From: CAZJHX01 sp964545715
GTDB taxonomy: Bacteria > Myxococcota_A > UBA9042 > GCA-2863065
Reading direction: 5' to 3'
Assembly (NCBI GenBank): GCA_964545715.1
Contig: CAZJHX010000002.1
Coordinates: 62,001-126,000 of the forward strand
DNA: 64,000 nucleotides
Numbering within the stretch: the first letter of the stretch is position 1; every line of letters begins with the position of its first letter. Both the position numbers and the translations under genes were made by a program. This document shows, one piece after another, positions 24,790 through 33,004 of the stretch. The notes beneath the pieces are model-generated. The model did no database searches. It saw only the letters and a list, made by a program, of their open reading frames with translations, and was not told the origin of the DNA.

Positions 24790-25239
24790 TTAGAACTCCT
24801 TCTTAGAGTCGATCAACAAAGTGACTGGTCCGTCATTGACCAGGTCGACGTCCATGTGCGCGCGAAACACGCCGGTCTCGACGCGAATGCCGAGCGCCCG
24901 CGTGCGCGCCACGTATTGCTCGAACATCGGCTTGGCCCGGTCGGGGTGCAGCGCGTGCACAAAGCTGGGCCGGCGCCCCTTCCTGCAGTCGCCGTAGAGC
25001 GTGAATTGGCTGACGGCCAGGATGGCGCCGCCGATGTCCTGCACCGACAGGTTCATCTTGCCCTCGTCATCCTCGAACACGCGTAGCCCGGCGATCTTGT
25101 TGACCGTGTAGTCGACGTCCTTCTGTGTGTCCTCGTGCCCGGCGCCCAGCAGGACCAGCAGGCCCCGCTCGATCGCGCCCGTGACCTCTCCGTCTACGGT
25201 GACACTGGCTCTTGAGACCCGCTGAACGACGGCGCGCAT
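24790..25239 (-). CDS. dtd: D-aminoacyl-tRNA deacylase
   Basis: 149 aa from the start giving MRAVVQRVSRASVTVDGE, the standard DTD N-terminus; upstream in-frame ATG codons are rejected. Hallmarks: SQFTLYGD (about residues 78-85) with the catalytic/recognition Thr, and NDGPVTLLID near the C-terminus, which forms the cross-subunit Gly-Pro chiral filter. The enzyme recycles mischarged D-aminoacyl-tRNA in the cytoplasm. It is convergent with the preceding membrane-protein gene (5 nt apart) and divergent from the M20 gene (46 nt). Confidence 0.95.
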   Translation of the reverse strand: MRAVVQRVSRASVTVDGEVTGAIERGLLVLLGAGHEDTQKDVDYTVNKIAGLRVFEDDEGKMNLSVQDIGGAILAVSQFTLYGDCRKGRRPSFVHALHPDRAKPMFEQYVARTRALGIRVETGVFRAHMDVDLVNDGPVTLLIDSKKEF

Positions 25240-25285
25240 GGCGCCACGTTGCCCAATCGCGAGCCTGCGTGCAACAATTCGCCGC

Positions 25286-26695
25286 ATGGCCCTGTCGTTC
25301 GACCTACGCCGCGCAGTACACGAGGTTCTGTCACACGACACAGGCACCTCAGGCAGCCCGCGTGATCTGCTCGCCTACCTGATGGACCTGCTGTACTACG
25401 CCGATTTTCGCATTATTGAGCAGGCAGCGGCGTTTTCGGACAGCGATCACACGAACCTGGTCGGCATTCGGGGGCCGGGCGCTTACGGTGGGTTGTTGCT
25501 GTGCTCGTCCGTGCCCAGCGTCGGCGCGGTCGACAGCGAGCTGTGGGGCGAGACGGAGGAGGATCCGTTCAACGCCACCGAGCGCGACGGCCTGCTCTTC
25601 GGGCTTGGAGCGGCCAGCGCCAAGGTCGACCTGATCTGCAAGATCCTGGCGGCAGCCAGCGTCGATGCGGACTCGCTGAAGAGCCCGGTGGTGATCGCCG
25701 GCCTGTTTGGGGAGGACGCCCGAGTCGGCGGCGCGATGTACCTGATGGACTCGGGGATCTGCATCCCTCAGTGGGCCGTGATCGGGGAGCCGACGGCGCT
25801 GGAGCTTGTGACGGCACATCGCGGCCAGCTCGTGATGCAGGCGGCTGTCGAGCTGCCACAGCAGGCGGCGCCCACGGGCGGTCGGGTCTTCCGAATCGAG
25901 GTCCACGGTGAGGCGGCCCACGCCGCTAATCCCAGCTTGGGCCGCAACGCCATCGACCTGGCGCTGCGCACGATCGCCCGCTTCCGGACGCGCGGCGCCG
26001 GATTTACGACCCATCGCCTCCACGGTGGTGGCCAGCGTGGGTGCGTACCGGCCGCGTGCACGTTTGATCTCCATACCGACAGCACGGATTGGCTGCCGTC
26101 GGGCCCGTACCTGACCGTGGAGTCCCTGGAAGACTCGGGCGATCTCGGCCCGCCGCTGGATCGTGCGATCGACAACTGGCAGCACTTTCTCACGCGCCTT
26201 CACGAGCTGTTTCGTTGGACGGCTCCGGACACTGCGCCCGATTTTCTGCCGTCGACGCCGATCTACAGCCTGTCCGCCGCTTTCACCGCAGAGGACTCGC
26301 TGTGGCTCGGCCTGGACTACCGCACGCTCCCGGGCCAACGGACCGAGCAGCTCGTACGCGACGTAGAGGCCCTGGCCCGCCGCATGTCCGAGCCGGGCGT
26401 GCGAATTACCATAGACGTCGAGCGCAACCTGCTGCCGATGGATGCCAGCGAAGACTCCAGCCTGGTCCAGGCGGCGCGCGAGTGCCTATCCGCCGTGGGC
26501 GTGCCTCCCGTGGTCAGCACCTACTCGGGCTATGCAGAAGGCTGGATCTTCCACGCGTCGGGCGTCGAGACGATGCTCTTCGGCCCCGGCATGGCGCTTG
26601 CGCAGGCGCACCGGCCCAACGAATACACGCCGCTGGTCCACCTGGAGCGCGCAACGGCGTTCTACGAAAAGCTGATCAGAAGGCTCTGCACCTGA
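25286..26695 (+). CDS. M20-family peptidase-like protein lacking part of the metal site
   Basis: 469 aa with the fold landmarks of the ArgE/DapE/ACY1 group: DPFNATERDGLLFGLG, GEPT, GEAAHAANPSLGRNAI (dimerisation domain) and FGPGMALAQAHRPNEYTPL near the C-terminus. Two metal-ligand elements are changed. The usual G-H-x-D near residue 75-85 reads LLCSSVPSVG, and G-x-x-D-M-K after the DG reads LGAASAKVD. The E-E pair is reduced to GED. The C-terminal His is kept. In active enzymes these residues bind two zinc ions, so this protein may bind one or none. The start at 25286 is chosen because it begins with the family's N-terminal helix. Confidence 0.8.
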   Translation: MALSFDLRRAVHEVLSHDTGTSGSPRDLLAYLMDLLYYADFRIIEQAAAFSDSDHTNLVGIRGPGAYGGLLLCSSVPSVGAVDSELWGETEEDPFNATERDGLLFGLGAASAKVDLICKILAAASVDADSLKSPVVIAGLFGEDARVGGAMYLMDSGICIPQWAVIGEPTALELVTAHRGQLVMQAAVELPQQAAPTGGRVFRIEVHGEAAHAANPSLGRNAIDLALRTIARFRTRGAGFTTHRLHGGGQRGCVPAACTFDLHTDSTDWLPSGPYLTVESLEDSGDLGPPLDRAIDNWQHFLTRLHELFRWTAPDTAPDFLPSTPIYSLSAAFTAEDSLWLGLDYRTLPGQRTEQLVRDVEALARRMSEPGVRITIDVERNLLPMDASEDSSLVQAARECLSAVGVPPVVSTYSGYAEGWIFHASGVETMLFGPGMALAQAHRPNEYTPLVHLERATAFYEKLIRRLCT

Positions 26696-26714
26696 GTCGG
26701 TGCTCTAGAAGGGG

Positions 26715-26741
26715 CCCCGTACCGGAGAGGCGGTGTCGGGG
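26715..26741. terminator. hairpin between convergent M20-like and cdnL genes
   Basis: CCCCG-T-ACCG-GAGAGG-CGGT-GT-CGGGG forms a nine-pair stem with a small internal bulge, centred in the 55-nt convergent gap. Neither strand has a U-tract, so strong factor-independent termination is not assured; the position fits a bidirectional transcription barrier. Confidence 0.45.
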
Positions 26742-26750
26742 AGAGGGCTC

Positions 26751-27290
26751 TTAGGAGTTGGCGGCCTGGAGCGCTGCCATGGCGGCAAGCTCGGCCTCTT
26801 CCGGGGTGAAGATGTTCTCGAGCTCGGAGTGGATGTTCTCTTCGTCGTGGTTGCTGGCGATCGACAGCTCTTTGACCAGAAGGCGACGCGCCATGTCGAG
26901 CATCTCGCGCTCGCGGCAGCTCAGCGGCTTCTCGTACTTGGTCAGGTACAGGTCGCGCAGCACCTCGGCCACGTCGTAGACGGAGCCGGTCTTGATCTTC
27001 TCGACGTACTTGCGGTAGCGGCGGTTCCAGGTCTGCGTGTCCACGGGGCGCTCGCGCTCCTTGAGGATGTCGTAGACGCCGTTCACCTCGTCGGTGTCGA
27101 TGACCTCACGCAGGCCGACGCTGCGGACTTTGCTGAGCGGCACCATGATGCGCTTTTCGGTATCGAGGACCTTGAGAACGTAGAACACTTCCTGATTGCC
27201 GCAGATGTCCCGGGTCTCGATCCCGGTAATCTCGGTCACACCCTGGGCGGGATATACGGCCTTGTCGCCAATCTTGAAAATGCCCTGCAT
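26751..27290 (-). CDS. CarD/CdnL-family RNA-polymerase-binding regulator
   Basis: 179 aa, slightly longer than typical CdnL (about 164 aa). The N-terminal RNA-polymerase interaction domain is clear (FKIGDKAVYPAQGVTEITGIE then KRIMVPLSKVRSVGLREV). The C-terminal helical DNA-binding domain follows (WNRRYRKYVEKIKTGS, LSCREREMLDMARRLLVKELS), ending in an acidic/Ala-rich tail. In Myxococcus and mycobacteria these proteins stabilise promoter open complexes, notably at rRNA promoters. There is no HMGA-like AT-hook tail as in the original CarD, so CdnL is the better model. Convergent with the M20-like gene. Confidence 0.93.
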   Translation of the reverse strand: MQGIFKIGDKAVYPAQGVTEITGIETRDICGNQEVFYVLKVLDTEKRIMVPLSKVRSVGLREVIDTDEVNGVYDILKERERPVDTQTWNRRYRKYVEKIKTGSVYDVAEVLRDLYLTKYEKPLSCREREMLDMARRLLVKELSIASNHDEENIHSELENIFTPEEAELAAMAALQAANS

Positions 27291-27637
27291 TACTGCTCTT
27301 CCCCGTGTAATAAGTTTCCGGTTCTCTCTTCTTGAGGTGGGGTCGGATCCCCTCTCTCACGTAACGACCCGGCTATGGAGCAAGTTCAATGCCAACGGCT
27401 GAGATTTAATAACTTGTATTGATATCAGGTTGTTGGGTGCCGGATCAATGCTGGGGAGAACTGACCATAGCAGCTCCATGTGACAGGATGGCACAGCTAT
27501 TTTGCCAAGCCGTGCCTAAGTGGCGGACTTCATTGCAACAATAGCACTGGTCGCAAAACGAACAGTTGCTGCTGTAAAGCCTAAACGCAGGGGTCAAAAA
27601 ACCCCGGTTGCGTTGCGACTGGCGCCGCGTGGCCCGT
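27291..27637. other. gene-free stretch upstream of cdnL, richer in A+T than its surroundings
   Basis: 347 bases without a supported gene. The left part is the cdnL leader. The middle (about 27400-27480) has TTTAATAACTTGTATTGATATC-like A+T-rich sequence unusual for this DNA. The right end holds the hairpin at 27586-27612. No open frame here has coding character, and I see no recognisable tRNA or riboswitch. Confidence 0.5.
27586..27612 (-). terminator. terminator-like hairpin below the 105-aa gene
   Basis: CGCA-GGGG-(8)-CCCC-GGT-TGCG pairs with a small bulge. On the minus strand, where the 105-aa gene ends at 27638, the stem is followed by TTTAGGCTTT, a moderate U-rich tail. It is a plausible terminator for the bamD operon. 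Confidence 0.5.
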
Positions 27638-27955
27638 TTACTTGACCGTCTGGCGATGGATTTCCAGCAGGCGCTTGAGGGTCGCTTCCTCAACCTTCTT
27701 CAGAAATCCGTCGTCCGGGTTGCCCTTCGGATACCGCGCCGACACGATCGTCTCGACGAGGTTCTTTCGCGAGCCGAACTTCTCTTTCACGGTGGTGGCC
27801 GTCTCGTAAATGCGAAGCAGCTTCCTGTTGGTTGTCCCCATCAGGATTGACTTCGTGTCATCGTCCGCGCCATCCAGCAGCGGTACGATCTTGTCTACGA
27901 GACCCTGACGGCCCCCGAACTGCTGCTTAACTGTCTGCAACGGTGTTGCTGCCAT
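27638..27955 (-). CDS. small helical protein, unknown function, coupled to bamD
   Basis: 105 aa, no signal peptide. The sequence looks all-helical and has an internal two-fold similarity: QFGGRQGLVDKIVPLLD and KFGSRKNLVETIVSARY, about 45 residues apart. Its start codon overlaps the bamD stop (TAATG), so it is translated with bamD. I do not recognise the family. The internal repeat could indicate a pair of helical hairpins. Confidence 0.75.
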   Translation of the reverse strand: MAATPLQTVKQQFGGRQGLVDKIVPLLDGADDDTKSILMGTTNRKLLRIYETATTVKEKFGSRKNLVETIVSARYPKGNPDDGFLKKVEEATLKRLLEIHRQTVK

Positions 27956-28761
27956 TATTTTCCTCCGTTCTTCGACCGCAGCACTTCAAGGCTCTCGGTC
28001 GCCTGATCTCCAAAGACGCCGGACGGGAATCGGTCCAGATACGCCTGGTACATCGCTGTCGCCTCGTCCACGCGCTTAGTCTTCGCGTAGGCGTTTGCCA
28101 GCATCATGTAGTTGTCTTCTGTGCCGGCCAGGTCCGGGAACTTGCGAAAGGCTGTCTCCAATCGCTGAACCACGCCTGCGGGCTTCTGCCGCTTGAAGTA
28201 AAACTGCGCCACGTACAGCTCGTGCTCGTAGAGCTTGCGCTCGCAGTCGTCCAGCATCTCCTGCGCCTGGTTGACCAGCCGATGGGTCGGGTACAGAGCG
28301 ACGAAGCGCCGCAGCGAGTTGGCCGCGTGCTTGACGAAGATCTGCTGCCGCTCGTGGCTGGGCGGCGCCAGGAACCAGTCGGATGGAATCTGCTCGAAGA
28401 AGGCGTGCCCGATGCGGAAGCGTGCGTACCCGACGTTGGCGTTGCCCTCGTACTGTTTAATGAACGCGCGATAGTGCTCGATAGCCGCGTCGTACTTCTC
28501 CTGCAGAAACAGGCTGTCCCCGATGCGCAGGCGGGCCAGCGCCGCGTACTTGATGTAGCCCGGGCTCTTCACCACCTGCTGAAACGCGGTGATCGCCTCG
28601 GTGTAGTTACCGCTCAGCAGCTCGTCCATGCCGACGATATAGTGGCTCTTGGTCTGGGCGGTGATCGTACGTTTGGGACCCGTGTGCCCAGTGCAGGCGC
28701 ACAACGTCGACGCCACCAAAATGGCTATCGATCGGGCTGCTATGCGGCGTTTACGAGTCAT
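27955..28761 (-). CDS. bamD: outer-membrane assembly lipoprotein BamD (TPR)
   Basis: 268 aa from the second ATG (28761; 28770 is also possible). The signal peptide ends in a lipobox, VASTLCAC. TPR repeats follow: YIVGMDELLSGNYTEAITAF, ALARLRIGDSLFLQEKYDAAI, SLRRFVALYPTHRLVNQAQ. The last is the BamD-type F-x-x-x-Y-P-x-x motif. BamD helps the Bam complex insert beta-barrels into the outer membrane, so the host has an outer membrane. A consensus promoter is 40-70 bases upstream, and the stop overlaps the next start, forming a two-gene operon. Confidence 0.88.
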   Translation of the reverse strand: MTRKRRIAARSIAILVASTLCACTGHTGPKRTITAQTKSHYIVGMDELLSGNYTEAITAFQQVVKSPGYIKYAALARLRIGDSLFLQEKYDAAIEHYRAFIKQYEGNANVGYARFRIGHAFFEQIPSDWFLAPPSHERQQIFVKHAANSLRRFVALYPTHRLVNQAQEMLDDCERKLYEHELYVAQFYFKRQKPAGVVQRLETAFRKFPDLAGTEDNYMMLANAYAKTKRVDEATAMYQAYLDRFPSGVFGDQATESLEVLRSKNGGK

Positions 28762-28802
28762 CGGCTCCATCCGGGCGCACCAGCGCCCTCAAAAGTGACG
28801 GG

Positions 28803-28831
28803 GATTTATCAATAAGTATTCAGGGTGTCAA
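28803..28831 (-). promoter_or_regulatory. sigma70-type promoter of bamD
   Basis: Minus strand: perfect TTGACA (28831-28826), 17-base spacer, then TAAATC (28808-28803); GATAAA overlaps as an alternative -10 element. It sits in the gap between the grpE stop and the bamD start, so bamD can be transcribed independently of hrcA-grpE. Confidence 0.65.
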
Positions 28832-28856
28832 AGGCTTTCAGACGCCTGGCGGATGC

Positions 28857-30059
28857 TCAGTCGGCGTCCGGGGCGTCTTCAGTCTCGGACCCGGCGGGCT
28901 CGCTGTCGTCTTCTACATCCTCGACCGCCAGCTCCGCGATGTCCTCTGCGTCCAGCTCGTCCGTGACGATCTGCGCCTCGATCGTATCCTCGGGACCCTC
29001 GACCGGGTCGGCATCGCCGGGATCCGCAGCGGCGTCCTCGGCGGCATCGATCGCCTCGACCTCCACGTCGGCCTCCTCCGCGGCGTCGGCGTCGACCACC
29101 TCGACGTCGGCCTCGTCCGTAGGGACCTCCCCGATCACCTCTGTGTCGCCGTCCAACGCGTCGGCCTTCTTTGCTTTTGCCGCGGGATTCTCCATCGCGA
29201 CGGTCACCAGCGCTGGGCGCAGAAGCCGCGTAAACAAGAAGAACCCACGTTGGGCCTCCATGATCACGGTGCCCGGTGCCGCCTCGTCTGACGGGATCTG
29301 CGCCATGGCTTCGTGGCGGTGCGGGTCAAAGGTCTCGCCCATCGAGTCGAACGGCTCCAGCCCGTATTTGGCCATCTGCTGCAGCATCAGCCGGTGAACC
29401 ATCTTCACGCCGTCGGCGAACTGCTCCAGGTCCGTGTCGCCGGTGTGGTTCAAGGCCAGCTCCATGTTGTCGATGACCGGCAGCAGGTCCTTGACCAACT
29501 TGTCGTTGGCAAACTGGATCGCGTCCTTCTTCTCGCGGTGCATGCGCTTGCGCATGTTGTCGAAGTCCGCGACGGACCGCTTGTACTTGCTGTCCACCGC
29601 GGCCAGCTGTTGCTCCAGCTCGGCGATCTTCTCCAGCAGCGGCGCCCGGTCGCCCAGGTCCGCCTCGACGGCCTCCACAGCGTCCTCGCCGTCGTCCGCC
29701 TCGCCAAAGCCCAGCTCCGCCAGGAAGTCGTCGTCGCTCAGCTCGATCTCAGCGCCCAGCGCGTCGTCGGCGTCAGACGGCAGCTTGCGCACCGGCGGCT
29801 CATGCTGGGGTGTCGGCGGCTCCGCCATGACATCCAGATTGCCGTCCAGCGTGACCCGCGGCGCATCGCCCGGTCGCCGGCCGCCGTCGTTCAGGTCGAG
29901 GGAGTCGAGGTCGCTCAGCAGCCCGTCGAGCTCGGCCTCGATGTCCATGTTGTCCAGCGAATCAACGACGTGCACGCCCGCTTTCTTGATCGGGGCGTCG
30001 CCTTCGTCGTCGCTGACGGTGTTCTTTTCAGTCAAGCCGAGTACCTCCGGCGCGGCCAT
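28857..30059 (-). CDS. grpE: GrpE nucleotide-exchange factor with long acidic extensions
   Basis: 400 aa, about twice the usual GrpE. The core (about residues 140-290) has the coiled-coil KYKRSVADFDNMRKRMHREK, then DLLPVIDNMELALNH and the beta wing FDPHRHEAMAQIPSDEAAPG to LLRPALVTVA. GrpE releases ADP from DnaK. Unusual: an N-terminal acidic tail of about 135 residues and a C-terminal Asp/Glu/Ala tail of about 110 residues, neither part of the standard protein. The start at 30059 overlaps the hrcA 3' end by 28 nt; a TTG at 30035 is an alternative. No dnaK or dnaJ lies nearby. Confidence 0.88.
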   Translation of the reverse strand: MAAPEVLGLTEKNTVSDDEGDAPIKKAGVHVVDSLDNMDIEAELDGLLSDLDSLDLNDGGRRPGDAPRVTLDGNLDVMAEPPTPQHEPPVRKLPSDADDALGAEIELSDDDFLAELGFGEADDGEDAVEAVEADLGDRAPLLEKIAELEQQLAAVDSKYKRSVADFDNMRKRMHREKKDAIQFANDKLVKDLLPVIDNMELALNHTGDTDLEQFADGVKMVHRLMLQQMAKYGLEPFDSMGETFDPHRHEAMAQIPSDEAAPGTVIMEAQRGFFLFTRLLRPALVTVAMENPAAKAKKADALDGDTEVIGEVPTDEADVEVVDADAAEEADVEVEAIDAAEDAAADPGDADPVEGPEDTIEAQIVTDELDAEDIAELAVEDVEDDSEPAGSETEDAPDAD

Positions 30060-31105
30060 GTGGTCATGACATGGTGGCGCACGTAGTCGAGCAGGGAGAT
30101 GACTGCTCCATACGCGAGTCTGGTCGGTCCGACAAGTCCAACCGTACCCTGGGCAGAGTCATCCCACGGAACGGCGACGGCGACTACCGCGCATTCTTGC
30201 AGCCCGCTCACGTTGTTTTCCGCGCCTATCAGCACGGTGATCGTCTCTGTAATCGCTTCGCTGAGCACGGCATCCAGCAGCGCGACCCACGTGCGACGCC
30301 GCTCCAGCTCTTCCAGAACCGGGCCGGCGTGCTCGGCCGTGGCGAACTCGGGGAAGGCGAGTAGGTGGTGATGTCCGTCAACAACGACATCGAGTTGCGC
30401 CTCAGCCTCCGCCGGCAGCGCTCGGTCAGACAGCGCAAAGGCGCGGGCTGCCAGGGTCGAGTACCGTGTCTGGGCCTCGCTGAGTTCGTCCTGGACCATC
30501 GCTCGCATCTCGTCGAACGACAGCCCGGCAAACCGGCCGTTCAAGAAGTTCTGAAAGCGGTCGAGCTCGGACTGGCTCACATCCGTCTCCAGCGAGACGC
30601 GCTGGTGATAGACCGTGCCGCCCCAGGTGGCGAAGATCGCGACCACCTCGCTGCGTCCCAGTCGCACGAACTCGACATGACGGTGTCGCTCTTTGGAGCG
30701 AGGCGCGCACACGGCGAATCCGGTGAGCCCGGTCGCGTCGGCCAGCGCGCGGGAGCAGGCCCGCATCAGCCGGCGGCGTCCCGAGCCGGGGTCCACCATC
30801 TGACTGACGCGCGCGCGACGGGTCTCGTCTACCACATGCTCGGGCATCAGCTCGTCCACATAGGTGCGATAGCCGCGCGTCGTCGGAATGCGCCCGGCCG
30901 AGGTGTGCGGCTTGGCCAGGTAGCCGCCGGTCTCCAGCGTGGCCATCACAGCGCGGATGGCGGCCGAGCTCATGGTCAGAGAGTGCTTGCGCAGGGTACC
31001 CGAGGCGACGGGGCTCGCGGACGAGATGTACGTCTCTACGGCGGCGCGCAGCACTGCACGCGAGCGCTCATCTCGGATACCACCATCGGAGCCGGACATG
31101 GGCAC
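30032..31105 (-). CDS. hrcA: heat-inducible transcription repressor HrcA
   Basis: 357 aa. The N-terminal winged helix has RAAVETYISSASPVAS and the signature TSAGRIPTTRGYRTYVDEL. A GAF-like middle follows, and the C-terminus has GTVGLVGPTRLAYGAVISLLDYV, matching the HrcA C-terminal signature. HrcA normally represses chaperone operons at CIRCE elements with GroEL as corepressor. No CIRCE inverted repeat was found before this gene, but a 14-bp AT palindrome lies just upstream. Start GTG at 31105, or ATG at 31099. It leads directly into grpE. Confidence 0.93.
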   Translation of the reverse strand: MPMSGSDGGIRDERSRAVLRAAVETYISSASPVASGTLRKHSLTMSSAAIRAVMATLETGGYLAKPHTSAGRIPTTRGYRTYVDELMPEHVVDETRRARVSQMVDPGSGRRRLMRACSRALADATGLTGFAVCAPRSKERHRHVEFVRLGRSEVVAIFATWGGTVYHQRVSLETDVSQSELDRFQNFLNGRFAGLSFDEMRAMVQDELSEAQTRYSTLAARAFALSDRALPAEAEAQLDVVVDGHHHLLAFPEFATAEHAGPVLEELERRRTWVALLDAVLSEAITETITVLIGAENNVSGLQECAVVAVAVPWDDSAQGTVGLVGPTRLAYGAVISLLDYVRHHVMTTWPRRRYSA

Positions 31106-31156
31106 GACGGTACCGCTTCGGGCGCGCCTGAGTCAACGTTCAGCGCGTTGCGGTGT

Positions 31157-31170
31157 TCAATATATATTGA
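31157..31170. repeat. 14-bp AT-rich perfect palindrome upstream of hrcA
   Basis: TCAATATATATTGA is its own reverse complement and stands out in GC-rich DNA. It covers the stop codon of the upstream lipoprotein gene and lies 52 bases before the hrcA start, where an operator or a TATATT -10 element would be expected. No -35 element could be paired with it. Confidence 0.5.
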
Positions 31171-33004
31171 TGGTTGTCGCCGCGATCCCGGGGTTTGGCC
31201 GAAGATCCTCCGTCAATCGATCCGTGACGGTGGCCAGCCAGAAATCGCCCCCGCTCGAGAGCAGGCTGGTGAAGCGCCCCACATGGCCGCTCAGTGACGC
31301 GTTTTCCGAGACCCAATCCCCGGGCGTGCCGACCAGGACTCGGACGGCGCTCCCATCACTCGTCCCGTGAGCCAGGATGACCTGTCCAACCCCATCGATA
31401 GCGACGTCTATGCCGATTCCGCCCCGCTCGGGGGTATGTGGGGTCAGCGCCAACGGCGATGGCCCGTACAGCAATCTCAACACGCCGCGCGAGACATCCC
31501 GGTAGGCGATGACCAGCGCTCCATCGGCGCCGGCCGCGACCGCGATGTGGCGGCCCACGTCATCGCCCTCGCCTCCGTCCAGCCGGGTCGTGGTGAAGCC
31601 CTGATCGGCGGACTGAACGGCGAGTCGGACCGCCCCTGCAGGCTGGTCGTACCAGGCGACCACGGGACCGCCGCCGCTGATTGCGACAGCTGCTTCGGAG
31701 CCCGGCTGATCGCGCCAGGGCAACAAGCCGACCGCACGTCGAAGCTGAGTGCGACACGCGCCTGCGATACACAGCGCATCGCGCGCACAGCCCGGCTCGC
31801 AGCGCGCCACCAGGTCGGGCTGTGCACATGCGGGGCCATCGTCCAGCTGTGCGCAGATCTGCAATGGACCGCACGCCTCCTGGCAGGGCACCTCGAAAGC
31901 GGGCGCGGTCGGACCGCTTTGAACCGCCGTCAGCGTCCAGTCCCCGGCGGCCGGCGTGTCTGACGCGGACGCCGTGCCGTGAATGAGCGCAAGGGTGCCG
32001 TCCGTCGTCATGCGGAACCACGCGGCGTGCAGGGCTTGTCCATCGGTGGCCAGGTCCGCGCCGAAGCCCGCCGAGACCGTGGTGTCCAGCTCGTAGGCCG
32101 TCTGGACGGTGATGCCGGTCTCGGGCGAGGCCGTCGCGGCGATCAGACGCAGCGTGCCGGCCGTGGCGTCGTGCGTGATGGCCAGCAGTCCGCCGTTGAC
32201 ACCGACGGCGGCGCTATGGCGCCCGACATCCGCACCCGGCGCAGCGACCCCGCCGCGAGGGCCGGCCGGGTCTCCGACCACGGGGCCGGTGGGGACCCCG
32301 TCCAGTACGCTGGCGGACAGCGCAGCGCCATCCGCGGCGATGGGGACCGCGACCAGGTCGCCATAGCGCTGATCACGTGCCACCGCGACCGGACCGGCGT
32401 CCGTCGCCAGCAGCGTAAGCCACGGGCCCGGAGCGGCGGGCTCAAGGCGCGGCAGCAGCGCACACTGGCAGGTGGCGGCGTCGGGCGTGCAGCTCATCGA
32501 CGCGGCGCGCAGCTCGTCGTAGTTGGCTACCAGACGGGCGTGGCCGGCTGGACACGAGAGCGCCGCGCACTGTGACGTGAGCCGCACGCAGCGGTTGGTT
32601 CGCGGCTCGCAAAGCTCGTCGTCAGCGCAGCCACCGCACGGCGGTGTGGTCCCGCAGACCGCCCCGATACAGCGGGTTGGTCCGGCGCAGTCGCCATCGA
32701 CGGAGCACGTTGCGGCGACGCACTGGCCCCGGTCGCACACCTGGGAGTCCGCTGCGCAGTCGCCGTGCTCCACGCACGCGTCCAGCTTCCGGCAGCCCCC
32801 GTTGAGGCATGTCATGCCGACGCAGCAGTCGATTTCTGTGGCGCAGGGCTGCTCGGGCACGCACGTCCCGGTCTGCGCCTCGCAGGTGTAGCCCTGTGGA
32901 CAGTCCGAGCGCGTCACGCAGGCCGCCACCTGCGTCTCGGTGTCGCCGCAGCCGGTGGCCGACAGCAGCAGTGCCAGCGTGAGCCATGGTGCGGTGCGCG
33001 TCAT
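31157..33004 (-). CDS. lipoprotein with N-terminal cysteine modules and beta-propeller-like body
   Basis: 615 aa. The start at 33004 overlaps the stop of the upstream gene (ATGA). Signal peptide with lipobox LSATGC. Residues 20-160 contain C-x-x-x-x-D-C-P/x-x-x-x-C modules (CVTRSDCPQGYTC, CVEHGDCAADSQVC, CSVDGDCAGPTRC) like those in the lipoprotein at 1249-2004. From about 170 to the end there are repeated short strands with D-x-G-x-L/V-x-V/I-A patterns (GVNGGLLAITHDA, GADGALVIAYRD, GVGQVILAHGTSDG), suggesting a beta-propeller. A second cysteine patch is near residue 400. The propeller call is an inference; no catalytic motif is visible. Confidence 0.82.
   Translation of the reverse strand: MTRTAPWLTLALLLSATGCGDTETQVAACVTRSDCPQGYTCEAQTGTCVPEQPCATEIDCCVGMTCLNGGCRKLDACVEHGDCAADSQVCDRGQCVAATCSVDGDCAGPTRCIGAVCGTTPPCGGCADDELCEPRTNRCVRLTSQCAALSCPAGHARLVANYDELRAASMSCTPDAATCQCALLPRLEPAAPGPWLTLLATDAGPVAVARDQRYGDLVAVPIAADGAALSASVLDGVPTGPVVGDPAGPRGGVAAPGADVGRHSAAVGVNGGLLAITHDATAGTLRLIAATASPETGITVQTAYELDTTVSAGFGADLATDGQALHAAWFRMTTDGTLALIHGTASASDTPAAGDWTLTAVQSGPTAPAFEVPCQEACGPLQICAQLDDGPACAQPDLVARCEPGCARDALCIAGACRTQLRRAVGLLPWRDQPGSEAAVAISGGGPVVAWYDQPAGAVRLAVQSADQGFTTTRLDGGEGDDVGRHIAVAAGADGALVIAYRDVSRGVLRLLYGPSPLALTPHTPERGGIGIDVAIDGVGQVILAHGTSDGSAVRVLVGTPGDWVSENASLSGHVGRFTSLLSSGGDFWLATVTDRLTEDLRPNPGIAATTINIY

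Noticed and set aside
31100..31160. CIRCE element before hrcA
   Set aside because: I looked for the TTAGCACTC inverted repeat and found none.
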